Below are positions 45,850-58,793 of a stretch of DNA of 64,000 bases, piece by piece. Made by a program: the position numbers and the translations under genes. The notes beneath the pieces were generated by a model. The model was not told the origin of the DNA. It was given only the letters and a program-made list of their open reading frames with translations, and did no database searches. The stretch is from Gnetum montanum (lineage: Eukaryota > Streptophyta > Gnetopsida > Gnetales > Gnetaceae): contig MNCI01034769.1 of assembly GCA_015680685.1 (NCBI GenBank), positions 1 through 64,000 on the forward strand, given 5' to 3'. Numbering within the stretch: position 1 is the first letter of the stretch; each line of letters starts with the position of its first letter.

Positions 45850-48577
45850 GTGCTCCAGGCTTTGAAGCTTGATGGTGTTGAAGTATGTCCTAGAGCTTCT
45901 CCTCTTCGGTCCAAGGGTCTTGTGCCATCCATGCTAGTGTTCCAATGTTTGATGGAGTCGACACCTCCCACGGACAGGGTAGTTGCGGGAACATCTGGTT
46001 GGCTTTGACATACCATGCCGCGAACACCTGTCATTCCTCTTCATAGGCTTTGGCTTTATCTTTGTATTCATGAAGATCTGTTAGCCATTAAGCCAAGTCA
46101 GTTGCAACATATTTTTGTCCTTGGTAGCTTACTTTTACCACCTCAAGTTCAGAATTTGCGACATCTAATTTCTCAACCAACTTTTTGTGCTCTGCAAATT
46201 CTACTTGATATTTAAGGTGGGTAGAAGCTACCTGCTGCTCGAGCTCTGATCTCAGGAGCCCTGTTGTTAACATGGCAAGGTTGGCATATCTAAGGTTTGC
46301 CAACTCCATGTATTCTATCAAGTCTTGAATCTGCAGGTCCTGGTTTTTAACTTCCGCTTGGTGGGCGAAGGCGTAAGTGTCCAATATGGCCCTCCAATCA
46401 ATGTGTTGAGTACTAATAGTGTTGATTTGAGCCTTGGCCATATGGATCTCACTCTCTAGGATCTGTTTATACATCCCCACTTGATCACGGAAATGCTCCT
46501 TTAGCTTCTCGTGTCGTTTAGCCTCATTCTGCCACGCACTTATCTCTATCGATGATTTTTGTCGAATAGCGCATACCTCCTCCATTGAGAGGGTTCGATT
46601 TTCTCTGGCTAAATGGCTTACATATCAGTTGACCTGGATAAATTGTTCTCGTAGTTGATGAAAGTGTTCATTGAGAACATTCTTTTGTTTCTCTACAGCG
46701 GTCAACTGAAGATTGTCTGCAACCAACTGCTTATTTTTTCTTCTAAGGCCTTGAGTGCCTTAACATGCATATGGGTTTGCACCTATGATGCGGAGGCATC
46801 CCAAATAGCAGTCTGCTTTTGTCCTACCACCTTCTTATTCTCTGCGATCAACTTTGCTATTTGCTCAGTTCTGAAATTTTCTAGCTGGTCTGTGGGAACA
46901 AATTGCAGAGGGTCCCGCTGTGTTGCTTGTAAGGCTATGAGTTGCTCTTGTATTTTTTGCACTTCAACTTCAGCATGCTCGACCCTCACTTTGGATATGA
47001 CCAGCTTCCCCTTTGTGGAAATGAGGTCTGATTGAATTGTTGTTACATCCTAGGGGATGTCAAACAGAGACGTCATTACTTGTCCTGTTTGAAGCAATCT
47101 GTCAAGTACATCCTCATGTTTCGTAGAGTCATTGAGGTCCCAGCAAGAGTTTGAGCATGCCGTGCTCTTGAGAGATCTGTTAGTGGCACAACAGGTACAT
47201 TAAAGGATTCCTTGATGTGGTTAGCGACCACGTCAGCAACTCCCGCGACATTCTAGTGTTGCATGACCACCACAGTGGCCCCTTCACCTGTCTCTAAGTG
47301 CACCTGAAAAGATGCTGGGTTTCCTGAGATCTATTGCGACCATCTACTTTCCCCTTCTCCTGTTTGAATTGATAATTTTTCCCTTGTGCGATCTACTGAA
47401 ATTGTAGGCTAACTAGCATCATCGATGACACGGAAGAGGTTTACGTCATCACGACTTCCCCAACTGACTGTCTCAGCGATGGCCCTCAGATGGCTCATCG
47501 ACGGTCTATAGTCTTACGGTGGTAGATCCTAGCCTGTGCAAGGCCCTACTTCTTGTTGTTAGCTGGGACCCATGGCTGGAGGTTGACTGGGTCCTGCAAG
47601 TTGAGTTGCAGGTGGTCCAGTCATCTGTTCTTCTTCTTCTTCAGGTCTCAGCTCTTCGCCAGTGCTCTTTCTTGGAGCTGGTGCCTTTAGTAATTCGACA
47701 TAAGAAGCATTTTGGGCTTTTCGGAGGATGTCATTTGTGTACCCCTGAATACCAGCCCGTTGGCACAGTTTTCTGATAAGACAGGGGAAGGGCAACGCCA
47801 TCTTCCCTGACTTCCGTTCTTCAAATCTCCTTAGGATCTCCATCAAATATAGATGGGGAAGGTTAGCATTGACCTTTCCCATCAACACTACACTTCCTCT
47901 GGCTGTGTACATCGATATTCTTTTCAAGCCTTTTGTGGGAAAGAGGTGATAGGTTCCAATTTTGAAATAAACTCTCTCTTCCATTGTTAATTCACCAAAT
48001 TCTTTGTCTCTGCCATAAGCCTTCTCTAACCAATCCTTTCGCACATCAAGGTCTGAACAGGTGGATAACCGAGCAACGTGAGGTCCTGAATTTGGAAGGT
48101 TTAACACTTCTGAAATAGCCTGTGCAGAGAAATCAACTATCACACCACAAATGTTAATTGTGGTGCCTTGCTCCATATTGTGCTAGAATTGGTACGTTTC
48201 CCTAAGTACCAGGCACCACTTTCAGAGAGGGCAGGCCATAAGGGAGACCCTTTGAGGTGATCCCTAATAGCCTCAGGAGCAAACTCTACAAAAGATTCAA
48301 AGTTTAACTCCACAATCACCGCAGTGAATGTGGACTTCTCATGGATAGCCTGAACACATTCTGGGGGCAACGTGAGTTGTTGTCCCGGTTCAGGCGCAGC
48401 AGCAGCTCCTCCTTCTACCTGCTCGGACCATCTGGTAGGAGGTTCATCTTGATGGATGCTGAATGATTGCACCTCCTATTCTGTATGTTGTCCGGCAGGG
48501 CCTTGTCTTCCACCTCTCTGAGATTGTTTTGTTCCACCTTAAATAGAACCCTCCTACTATGCACGTTTCGGGGCCAT
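45850..48577 (-). pseudogene. Extra 3' ORF of element F: transposon-protein-like domain plus coiled coil
   Basis: The start is MAPKRA at 48577. A low-complexity acidic/Gly region leads to a folded part with two pieces: PPECVQAIHEKSTFTAVIVE... (48,140-48,472) and INICGVIVDFSAQAISEVLNLP... (47,559-48,176). The second looks like the 'putative plant transposon protein' domain found as an additional ORF in some Ty3/gypsy elements: V-DFS, then L-LP, a YHLFPT block and an RGSVVLMGK block. A Pro/Glu-rich linker and a long heptad-rich tail follow (46,088-46,585, with IEYMELANL). Stops and frameshifts are present, including two TAG codons after MAPKRA. The role is unknown; capsid or nuclear-targeting functions are guesses. 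Confidence 0.7.
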
Positions 48578-48862
48578 TCTACAATCACACTGGTCAAGCG
48601 TTAGTAAGGTTGTTTTCAAAGTCAAGTTATACCTTACTACTTGCCTTAATTAAATATCTTATGTTATCACGTGTGATAGTGCCCAAAAGTTTATAATAAT
48701 GAGTTCGGTGACTTAGGTGGTTGTCATTTTAGTCTCCCGGTATACCTAAGGGTTAAATGATTTTTAGGCACAATTATTCTAAGTGTTAGTGTTAATTACC
48801 CTAATTGATGTCCTTTGGGCGATGATAAATTTCAAAAAAGTTAGGCACTTTTCGGTAAGTGT

Positions 48863-48880
48863 CTCTCCCCCACGACTAGA
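48863..48880 (-). other. Second internal purine tract of F
   Basis: Minus strand CTAGTCGTGGGGGAGAGA, resembling the other purine boxes. It lies about 290 nt before the start of the extra ORF, so the ORF is bracketed by purine tracts. Confidence 0.55.
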
Positions 48881-49034
48881 CTAAACACTCTGGGTTCAAG
48901 TAGGTTCAAACGAAATTAAAATCGGAGCACCAGTGAGCGAGATATGAGTGAAAAAGCAAGGGTCATGCAATCGAAAGTCGTAGAGAAAAATTTCAACAAC
49001 TTTACCTACGTGAATGGAAAAATGATGCTAAGTG

Positions 49035-49130
49035 TTGTGAAGGGGGTACCTATTTATAGGTATATAGGATGCGATATCGCGTATGATACATCGCGTACGC
49101 TATATCATGTGGGACGCAATATCTTGTCCC
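49035..49130 (-). promoter_or_regulatory. LTR-like promoter module inside F
   Basis: On the minus strand a GATATCGC/GCGTACGC array (49,068-49,130) is followed by CCTATAAATAGG (about 49,048-49,062), the same order as the U3 start and TATA box of the family's LTRs. It lies about 470 nt upstream of the extra ORF and points towards it. After the TATA box the sequence no longer matches an LTR. Confidence 0.55.
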
Positions 49131-50520
49131 TAGTGATGTGAGACACTAAAGAAATACCAAATTTTTAATGATTTTTCTTGAAATTAATGATGGAAATTGA
49201 GGACATTGGCAAGTATTAAGATGTCCTAGGGTAATTTCATTGATTTGAGAGGCACTCTTAATGATAATGATGTGAACTTTAGCAATAAAAATTTGGTGGT
49301 TATGAAAAAAGGAAATGTAAGGGTACATTGGAACGTTAAAGTGATAGAGGGATAATAATAGGGAAAGAAAATTATGAGAAATTAAGTTGAGGGTAAGAAA
49401 TTGTGTGTGAGCTAGAGAATTAGTGAAGATTACAAACGATTACACAAGTGCATCCTCCCCAAAGCAGGTTTCAACCTATTATGCCCTTATGTAACCATAC
49501 TTAAAGTGTCCGTGGGTACTAGAAGGGTTAGATGTAATCCACACTAACTCCACAAAACACACACATGTAAATATCATCGGAATGAGATGAAAATTCTATG
49601 CTACACGGGACACAAGCTACAATTACACGAATAGTGAGATGAGATGAACTATAGAAGGGATCGTAGAGATTGGGACATGAGGCAACTGACCCAGGGCACA
49701 GTGAATCCTGCGTGTAAAGCATGATTAATGTGTCATTAACCCATTGTTCCAAGATCAGGACCAAGTCTATCCTTCTAATCAGTGACATTACATTGTTTCA
49801 TCCCATGATGAACAACTATGAGAGTACCATAACAACAAGGCATACGATGCTTGGCGTTTAGTACAAGGGAGGAGTGATTTTTGTTTTATGGCACTTTGTT
49901 TTTCTTTTCTTCTCTTCTTTCTTCTCTTTTTTTTTTCTCACTTTATTGAATCCAGAGAAGCTGGCAACCTTTAGGCATGGGTGCATGTCTTTCCAGTGGG
50001 ACCCCCTAGCACAACATTTGATTTTTGAGTGCCCTTTTGATTACTCTTACTCCCATTTCATTAGATCTACAAGGATCTTAGTACAACCACATTACATGAT
50101 AACTCCCACAGACGTCACCAAAGAGAATCCACAAATTCCCTTAATGTCACACCCTAATCATTCCCTCTTGGTCCATCCTTCTTCATTCTGGGTACAATGA
50201 ACACAAGATTAATTTTAAGTTTTAGAAATATCAAGAATGTCACTTTACCCTTGAACAAAACCTCTTATTTGTAGAATGGATGAGTGGATGTAATGGGCTC
50301 CCTGTCCAAATAATTGCTCACTCAAGACTCGATAACATAGAACACACCTCAACCAACGATCCACATGAGTGTTTTATTCGTAGATGAGATTACTTATAAA
50401 GAACATAAAAAGACAAAAAGATAAAATAAAAAGTTGAAAAAATGAAAAACTAGAAAACAAAAAGTTGTAAAATTAAAGAAAATGAAAACTATTTATTAAC
50501 CTTGCTTGTTATTTAGAACG
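49131..50520 (-). other. Conserved 3' domain of F
   Basis: No gene. The family box is at about 49,446-49,500 (minus strand CTGCTTTGGGGAGGAT), with the sequence before it similar to B-D. Confidence 0.6.
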
Positions 50521-50536
50521 GGGGATATCCCCCATA
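50521..50536 (-). other. Internal purine-tract box of F
   Basis: Minus strand TAGTTATGGGGGATATCC right after the gag tail. It is a variant of the B-E box. Confidence 0.6.
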
Positions 50537-52211
50537 ACTAAACGGTTGAGTATGGAAAGGATTAAGAAATGAAAGATAAGGATCCTTGCATATCGGAAGT
50601 ATTGGAACTAGTCTATACTTATCCCCTCGGGGTTCACACACTTGATTATAGTAAGCATAGTGGAGCACTTTATGCAATGTAGTTCCCAGATAACGAGTTG
50701 ACCCACTATGATGTTTGTGACCGTTAGATGGCATGCAAGGATTGGGATGATGCCTCCCATGGTTGTGTTCATTGGTCCGTATGGTTGTTGGAGTGTTAGT
50801 TGGTGGCCTGGATAAAGTTACATGAGGCGGTGGGTTCGAAGGTAAGGGTACACCACAGTGTGGGACTTGTGCTGGGTTGGAAGATGCAGTGGCCTCGGAA
50901 TTGTGTTGTCCCTTCTTACGGCCGTGTTTAAAGAAAGGACGCTTTTGATGTTGAGGAGGCTTTTCACTGCGGTTAGTAGTAGCACAAGTACTATTTGTGG
51001 GTTGTTGCTGTGGTGTAGACACCTTAGGAACAGTTGGTGGCACTGTAGAAGGAGGGAAAGGATGAGAATGTTGAAAGTTAGGAGGAGTATAAGGTGCACA
51101 AGGTGGCGGTTGTGTTGGAGGCATGGGCTGATAGTATTATGGAGAATAGTATTATGGTGAGATAGAGTATGTTGGCCAGAATGGAGAAACATGATGTTGA
51201 ACTCGATAAGCGTTAGGATGTGGATAATATGAAGGATGCCTCCAGTCTAAGGGTGGTCTCCCCCACGACCAGGATTGTTGCCACTGTGATCGAACACAGT
51301 ACTTCTGTACAAACTCTGGATGTAATGTGTTTCCCCAATGCTCATGTAGATGTAACAAGATTGGGCATTGGCCTTTGGGGTGATCGTATAGGCATATGTT
51401 GCATTCATACGTAGGATTCGCAGTTGAGCACTTATTCCCTTCATTCTTTTGCTAACCGCTTAATAAGCTCTTGGATTTGATGGGTTCGTATTTGGTATAG
51501 TTGACCTTAGGCATATCTTCCTAAGGTCTCTCTTGTTTCATTACATAGCCCATCAATGATATGGTACATTAGCCTTTCCTCGGAAAACCCACGGCCTAGA
51601 CAATTGTTTAATAGTGCATAATATCTTTCTAAGGCCATGTCTAAGGGTTCATGTTTTGCTTGTTTCCATCCTTGGATTTGTTTCCTCAAGGCTGACACTC
51701 TTGCGTAGGTTTGATATTTTTCGTTAAAGACTTCTACCATTGTTGACCAACATCGTATTGAATTTGGTTTTAATGATCTATACCATACTTTTGCTTGGTC
51801 AACGAGTGTCATAGGAAAGAGCTTAAGTTTTTGCCAACTGTTATCAATGTTGTTCCATGTGCAGGCATTGTAGAAGGCTTGTAAATGTTGATGCGGATCT
51901 AAGTCATAGCCTCCTGAAAATTTAGGAAAGTTGTTTAAATTGAGCCTAGGTAGACGGCTCTCTTTACGATGCCTATGTGAGATTTGAATAGCCTCTTGTA
52001 TTTGCATTAGGCTTGTAGTGGCCAGTGGGGGTTCATTGTCATTGGGTAAGTTATGTCTTCGTATGTTGTGATGACGTTGTTTTTGTTCATGATTATAAGA
52101 AACTCCCACTTCAGGTTGTATACTCCAATCTTCATCGTCATATAGTTCATTGGTTCTCCAATGAACTTCCTCACTAAGTGTGGCATTATTATTATCTTGT
52201 AGAAGAGGCAT
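50537..52211 (-). pseudogene. Element F gag
   Basis: The 5' 235 codons (MPLLQDNNN at 52211 to 51507) are open and hold the gag core: SWQKLKLFPMTLVDQAKVWY, RCWSTMVEVFNEKYQTY and HIIDGLCNETRETLGRY. A frameshift follows. The zinc knuckle CNICLYDHPKGQC (about 51,360-51,400) has the CX2CX3HX4C spacing of the other copies. A Pro/Gln/Thr-rich tail is open at 50,513-51,124. The tail ends FSYGGYPPF, that is, directly in the internal purine box with no protease or RT between. The N-terminus differs from B-D (no MSSSSHK), so F forms a separate branch. Confidence 0.85.
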
Positions 52212-52330
52212 TGTTGTGAAGTTGTGTGTGAATTATGTGTGAATTTTTATAATTATTTCTTTTTAAAAGATTTATTGTTAATTCCTTATACAATGATCTT
52301 GTATGATATAACTAATCTAGGTAACTAGCA

Positions 52331-52352
52331 CTATCCTCGGCAATGGCACCTA
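52331..52352 (-). other. Primer binding site of F (tRNA-Asp type)
   Basis: The minus strand reads TAGGTGCCATTGCCGAGGAT next to the 5' LTR. Most differences from the tRNA-Asp complement are transitions. Confidence 0.7.
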
Positions 52353-53231
52353 TGATGAGTGGCGAGGTACCCCTACACTCAACCATACGAATACGAGCAT
52401 TCTCACGCACGATCTGGTTGAACTCCGCAGACAGACTAGTTGTGGCACCTAAACAGTTAACCTTAGGTTGCAGTTCACTGTCTTCCCACTTGGACTAGTA
52501 TTATATTTGTCATGTATGGTTTCATCCAGAGTGAGATGTATGATATGTTCCTAATCAAACACTACTCCTGAAAGTAGTGGAAAATAATATAACTAAGCTA
52601 AGCTAAGAGCGAAAGGGTAAGAGAGTCTAATCTAGCCTAAGTGTGATGAGCATCCATTCCTTGATCATCCGTACACATCTTGGACCTCATGCACGACTAC
52701 CACTGGGACTACCAAGCGCAGATCCTAGGTACGCCACTGGGATACCAAGTAGTCACACTTAAATGCTCGTAATCAAGTCGTACTCATTCCGCGTTACTAG
52801 GAGATAAGGGTGAGAGAGAATATTAACTAGGAAAGAAATAAATAACAATTAAATAAATAAATAACAAAGTGAATGCTGCAATGATGAAGTAATCTTGATC
52901 TTTATTGTCGGTCATGTGCGTGTCCAAGTATGTCACACTCAAATAAAGAATGCTGTACAATTACATTCACCACACTGCGGGCAGACACAGGAAAATAATC
53001 TATCTCTGGAGTGATCAAACTGCTAGAGCTTCGCTACTTCTATTCTAGGATGATAAACAAGGGAGAGCCGCTTCTTATTTATAGACTTTGCAGCAGACTA
53101 CGATATCATGTATGCGATATCGCAAGGGAAGATGCGATATCGCATACGCAATATCGCGAGGGATGCGATATCGCGATGGACGCGATATCGTGTACGTGAT
53201 ATCGTAGCCCATGCGATATTGTGTCCCATCA
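52353..53231 (-). repeat. 5' LTR of element F
   Basis: 879 bp, equal in length to the 3' LTR. The palindromic array is at about 53,098-53,231 and the TATA-like CTATAAATAAGAAG (minus strand) at about 53,071-53,084. Confidence 0.92.
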
Positions 53232-53657
53232 AGCATAAACACATACTCACTTGGTAATTCTAGCAGCATTAATGCTTGGTTCATTTAATAGCATAACAAT
53301 TGGTAATATTAGGAATGGGTATGTGAGTTTAGGATGTATATGATAAGCTAGGAACAGATACTCATTACCTTTATGATAGTTTTAGATTTAATGTTATTAT
53401 TAATTAGATTAAATAATTAATTTCTATGTTATTATTTAGTTAGTTTAAGGCCCCAACAACATCAATAATCATATGCCTCTCTTTGGCCTGAACCATACAT
53501 GATAAAGTGATCACTAGTTCAAGTAAGAAGATAGCAACCTGTGATCAATGCTTAACAATCTAGATACCACACTAGTTCTATCCACAAAATTCAACTAGAT
53601 TATACATGATCACTTACAATTCATATGGTTAGACATAGGGATACTCGCTACTTAGCA
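53232..53657 (+). repeat. 5' LTR of E, second part
   Basis: Starts with the second AGCAT copy and continues the E LTR with the CTTGGTAAT repeats (53,250-53,310) to the TTAGCA end before the primer site. Confidence 0.82.
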
Positions 53658-53677
53658 TTGGTGCCATTGTTAGGGAT
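53658..53677 (+). other. Primer binding site of E (tRNA-Asp type)
   Basis: TTGGTGCCATTGTTAGGGAT follows the LTR. All changes from the tRNA-Asp complement are transitions. Confidence 0.7.
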
Positions 53678-53790
53678 GCTGGTAGTGATCAAGATTAGTT
53701 ACATTATAAATGATCGTTATGAAAGTATTAACTATTTATCTTTTAAAAATATTAATATTTTAAGTCACATACACATTATTGACTACAAAC

Positions 53791-56565
53791 ATGTCTTCTT
53801 TACATAGGGCCTATAGTCTATTACATAATGAGAACCCTAGTAGAAGTAATGATATGATCTATAATGAAGACAATTGGAGTGAATCACTATAAGTAGGGGT
53901 CTTATATGCTCATTTTGACCCTTACTATATTTAAAGACTATGTTCATCTATCACAAAAAATCCTAGAGGGGATAGAGCAATTTCTAAAACAAGGAGATCC
54001 TCAAGGGCTTGGACCTCTTGCAAACCAAGAAGAGATGAACCAAGGGATCATATAGGAAGATATAGAAGCCATGGAAATTCTCTTAATTTACCATCTTCCA
54101 TTTCATTTTCAATGTCTAGTTTTGATGAAGATAAATATAGGTATAGAGATAGAGCTTCACTAAGGGTCAAGATAGTGATAGAAAAAGGGATCAATGATAA
54201 GATACAATATACAAAATGGAGCATAGACAAGATTATCACCATCAAACAAATAGAAGTAAAGATTATAAATGTGACATGTTTGATGATGATAAACTCTTAT
54301 TAGCTACTAGAAGCATGATTCAAATTAGGGAGGCAATTAGAATACCCTATTGGCATCAAAGGGAAAGTTGCATTAAATGACTTGATATGAATAACATTCC
54401 TAAATTTGAGGGAGGCTACGACATTGATCTACAACATTGTTTACAAGCCTTCCATGGTGTTTACACCTTACAAAATATTGAAAGAAAGTGGAAAAAGATT
54501 AATCTATTTCTTAGGATGCTAATAGAAGAAGTTGAAAGTTGCTATTGATTGTTGGAACTAGACTTAATACACTAGTGGTCCATAATTCTTGAACTTTGTA
54601 ACAAAAAATACCAGACCTATTCAAGAATGTCAAATCTAAGGAAACAAATCCAAGGTTGGAAGTAAGAGAATCATCAACCCCTTGATGTAGCCTTGGGTAG
54701 ATATTATTCTTTGCTACATAGATGCTCAAGCCATGAATTTTCTTAAAAGAAGTAACTCTGTCACATCATAGATGGGCTTCGTAAAAAAACTAGGAAGATC
54801 CTTGGGATCTATGCCTAAGGAAAATTATTAGAATTATGAGCCCATCAAATACAATGGTTAGTTGAATAGGTAGCAAAAGAAGAAGGAGAGCTATATAAAA
54901 GGAAGAGTATAGAGGAATATAATTGCAATTCAACTCCTCACAAGAAGATCCATACTTATGATCAAGAAAAAGAGGTAGCTCTTGATGTGTTGATTTCACA
55001 TAAAACCTTGCCAATACAAGAGTCTATCAATAATATTGAAGTAAGGGTAGATAAGATGTGGAAATTGATCGATGAAAAAGTTGCGACTAACTTGGAAATC
55101 ATATAGGAGAAAGTAAAGAAAATAGAATAAAGTGATCAAAATAAGAAGAGAAGAAAGAACAAGAAAATAGGCAAGGACACTTATCTAAAAAAAGAGAAAA
55201 TAGTTGTAGAAGAGGTTACAAATGTAGATAAAATGGAGGAGGATGGATGTGACATCTGTGAATATGAACATCCAAAGGACTATTGCTCAATTATCGTACA
55301 TCTACAAGAGTTTGGGCCCTTTTCTTTGAATTTCAAGTTCATGAAAAAGTAAATGCCTAGGAGATTACCTTGTCCATAAGGCAATTATAGACAATCCTAT
55401 AGCCAACAATACTATCCAAGTAGGACTCCTCCTCAACCTCAAGACTACGTTCAACACTAATGGCAAAACCAATAATAAGGGAAGATGCCATCACTAAACT
55501 AGCAATATTCCTATTACTAGTTGGATCATTATGGATACTATGTTCAATAACCTATTTCTCCAAATGGTTCTATTGCCCATGACTCAACATGCTATTACTA
55601 TTCTCTTAAATATAATCAACCAATAACATCTCCTATGGGATTACCATCCCATGCGTTTCATTATCCATCACATACTCCATCCTCTCATACTTTCCTCCAA
55701 CATATGTTACAACTAATAAGGTAGGAAGAATTGACATCACAACCTTAATAGAAGAATGCAACTTGTGCTGTGAACATACAAAGGGATAATAGTGCTAGTA
55801 GCACTTAGCAAAAATCTTTAAAATTTCCTTTCTTTAGGAAAATTCTCACACATGTAAATAACACTGGTAGACCTACTAGCTCATTAGAATTAGCACAAGG
55901 ACAATCTAGCACAATCACCTTCCTCACGAAAATAATGTATCCTAATATTATGCAAAAGTCAATAATCATTATTACTCCAAAACAAAACATAGAAGATGAA
56001 CCTATAATTATGGAGAGACAAAAAATTCCATGCATTACTAATAATAATAAAGGATTTAGTTGTGGTTTGAAAGTTCAAAATGTTAACACGATCCCTATAC
56101 CAACCCACAACAAACTTGAGGAGCAAGTATATGTGCACAACTATGTCTAAACAATAGCTACTAAACCAAAAGACACCCAGTGGCTAGAAAATGAAAGTAC
56201 CAATCCATTTAAAAGAAGCACGGAAACATCCAACCCACTTTTTAGTTCTAGTCCTAAGAAAATGAATCAAATAGAGAACTTAGAAAAGGACATCTTACAC
56301 TTTGACTGTACACCAAAGGAAGGTGTTAAACAAGGAGATCCATTAAAATATAAAATTTAAAAGGAACATATATGGACCTTTTAAAAAGAAAATACCTTCT
56401 AGTATAGTTGAATATATATCTCTAATTGATCAAAAATTGATTATCATTAATGTCAAAAATGCTACCAAGAGATAACTTAAATTACTAATGATGATAAATG
56501 GAAAAATTATGGTGTAAAACCAAGGGAATGTGCACTCCATTTTCTAAATTCTTTTCCACTAGTTT
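53791..56565 (+). pseudogene. Element E gag
   Basis: The start is MSSLHR at 53791. Parts parallel A: a Ser/Arg-rich N-terminal region (54,100-54,300), the gag core near 54,390-54,620 (NNIPKFEGGY..., KYQTYSRMSNLRKQIQGWK), charged coil (54,890-55,200), a knuckle CDICEYEHPKDYC (about 55,250-55,290), and a Gln/Pro-rich tail. The KIPCITNNN block (about 56,024) follows without a protease core. Stops are dense. The end (about 56,250-56,560) is a Lys/Asp-rich tail that leads into the internal purine box. Comparison with A shows where C and D interrupted A. Confidence 0.8.
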
Positions 56566-56581
56566 AGTCATGGGGGAGATG
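56566..56581 (+). other. Internal purine-tract box of E
   Basis: AGTCATGGGGGAGATG. A shorter version (GTCATGGGGATA) is repeated at 58,782-58,793 beside the 3' LTR. Confidence 0.65.
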
Positions 56582-58793
56582 TCCTATCTTGAATTAAGAA
56601 CTAATAAGTGCATTTTATTTTTTGTTTTACAATTTTTATTTTTTTAATATTTCTTCAAAATTTTCCAATTCTTAAATATGTTTTCTATTTCTTGTGATTT
56701 TTCTTGTCTTTTCTTGATAATTTTCTATTTTCTTAAGCTATTTACTTTATGTTTTATGGATGTTTACTATGTTTTTGTTAATAATATTACCAATCATGGT
56801 GTAGAAGTCAATGCCATGTATTGGGTCTTTGTTCTATGCTATTAAGATGGTTGGATAAATAATTATGTAAAGTAGTGAGACCAAATCATCCATCCCTCTA
56901 GTTCTATAAATAAGGGGTCTTTATGATGAAAGCAATATGCTTCTTCTTAGATGTAATTAAAATTAACTAATGATCACTGTACCTTAAAGAAAAGGGGAAA
57001 GACCAAGTGGGAATGGAAAACAATGTGACCCCAAGGAGATTTGTTGGGTTCTCTTCTTGACTTTCTTCTTAAGACCTATAACTCTTCATGGAATGTATCA
57101 TCACTTCTACTTTCAATCATAAACGCAGTATGTCCTTGTAAGGTGTGGTTCTTGAAAAAAAATAAATAAGGAAAAAGAAAAAGAGAGAGAGAGAAAAATA
57201 AAACAAATAAAAAAAATGACAGGAATTCAAAGCACATCTCTCTCAAGATCTCTTAGATACAAGCACTTTACGGGGTTGGAAAGATATTTCATCCATGCCT
57301 GAAGTTACCCCTCTAACTAAGGCCCAAATTTCTTCCTTAATAATCTCTAAAACTACTAAATTCTTCTCTATGGTTGTTCTCTGTGGTTGTTGTGGACTCA
57401 TGATGATAGGTGGTGAGGGATAAATCAATGCGAGGCCACTGTTAATAGTATAGACTTGGCTTGAAACTTGAATAGATAATTATGATGGTCATTTTAACTA
57501 TAATTAACATAAGAACCTATTATGGACATGATCAGATACCTCACATCCAAATCCCTTCTCATCCCATTATTCACCTCACTATTGTATGCAGTTATGTAAT
57601 TAATGATTTTGTATAGTACACGATTCTAACTAAGGTGGTTGTGTGTTTTCTGGAATGAGACATGATTCAAATTTAACTTCTAAGATACTCACATACATAT
57701 ATAGGAGTGGTTATGCAAGGGCTTTATGACAGGAGCCTACTTTAGAGAGGATCCACTTGCATGACTTTTGTTAATCATGGCTTTGAACCAAAACCTCACA
57801 TCTTTAAGAACATCATGGGAAAATTCTCTAAATTTATGTATGATTTTGCAATTACTTCTCATCAATTTAGATTATCTTTAATGCTTTTATATTGAAATTT
57901 TCTATAAATTCAAAATTTCTTAGTCATTTTTGGACCCACATTTTTTTCAAATATTTTAATGCATTTGCAATATCTTGTAAACTAAACCTTTGATTTTAGT
58001 TGTTTGAAAACTTGTGAGCTTTTGGAGTTGAGCTCATTTATCATGGGAGATAAAGATGTAACTTTTGAAATTTTTCTAGCACCCCAATTTTGAAGATTAT
58101 GATAACTAATAATAAAAATAATCAAAATGATTTGAAAAACTTGATAATTTTAGTTATCTTAGAGTCTTAGGAAATATTATTATGAAATTACCTTTAAGCT
58201 AAATGCTAATTTTTTTTCAATTTGTAAGCTAACTAAGGGTTCAGAAATGGTTAATCATTAACAAAAAGATTATCAAAACTAATGTTGATCCTTTGGTAAT
58301 TTTAGATGATGCCAAACATAATACAAAAGGTTGAAAGTCTTTTGCAAGGAAAGGAAAAGAGGCTAAGAGGAGGGTATAGGAGGATATGCCCATGAACAAA
58401 TATCATATTTAATGATATAAGCTTAAATATCACATGATTTCTAGAACCATGGGATGATGAGAAGAAATATCAATCCATCATTCAAAAAACACTTTGCATA
58501 TAAAGAGAAGCACCAACATAATAATCAAGGATGGAAAATTTGGCACCTATAGTAACAACAAGAAGATTCATCTTCAGTGGATTTTTGAAAACCTTTGCAA
58601 TTTTGTAAACTTTGATATCTACCTAGTCTTTTTGTCATTTTGTAATACATCTATTCAAATAAAAGTTTGTAATGCGGTACTTTAGTTTTGTAATGATAGC
58701 CAATCTAGTCTTGGTCATCCCATAATTTTTGTAATGAAACTTCATCCATTTATATATAACTAGAGGATGAGTTTTTTGTTAGTCATGGGGATA
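56582..58793 (+). other. Noncoding 3' domain of E
   Basis: No gene. It aligns with the 3' domain of A. The conserved box is at about 57,706-57,764 (GGAGCCTACTTTAGAGAGGA). Confidence 0.6.

Larger units (their letters stand above)
44765..53231 (-). mobile_element. Element F: pol-less retrotransposon with an extra 3' ORF
   Basis: F is 8467 bp in reverse orientation inside the 5' LTR of E, with a perfect duplication AGCAT (44760-44764 and 53232-53236). Both LTRs are 879 bp. Order from the right: 5' LTR, tRNA-Asp-type site, gag, internal purine box, conserved 3' domain, an LTR-like promoter module, a second purine tract, a long extra ORF, terminal purine tract, 3' LTR. No protease, RT, RNase H or integrase is visible. 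The LTRs differ at about 19 of the first 200 positions and less after that, almost only by transitions. Confidence 0.92.

Noticed and set aside
50858-51160. Arg/Trp/Leu-rich plus-strand frame opposite F gag
   Set aside because: It is the mirror of the Pro/Gln-rich gag tail.
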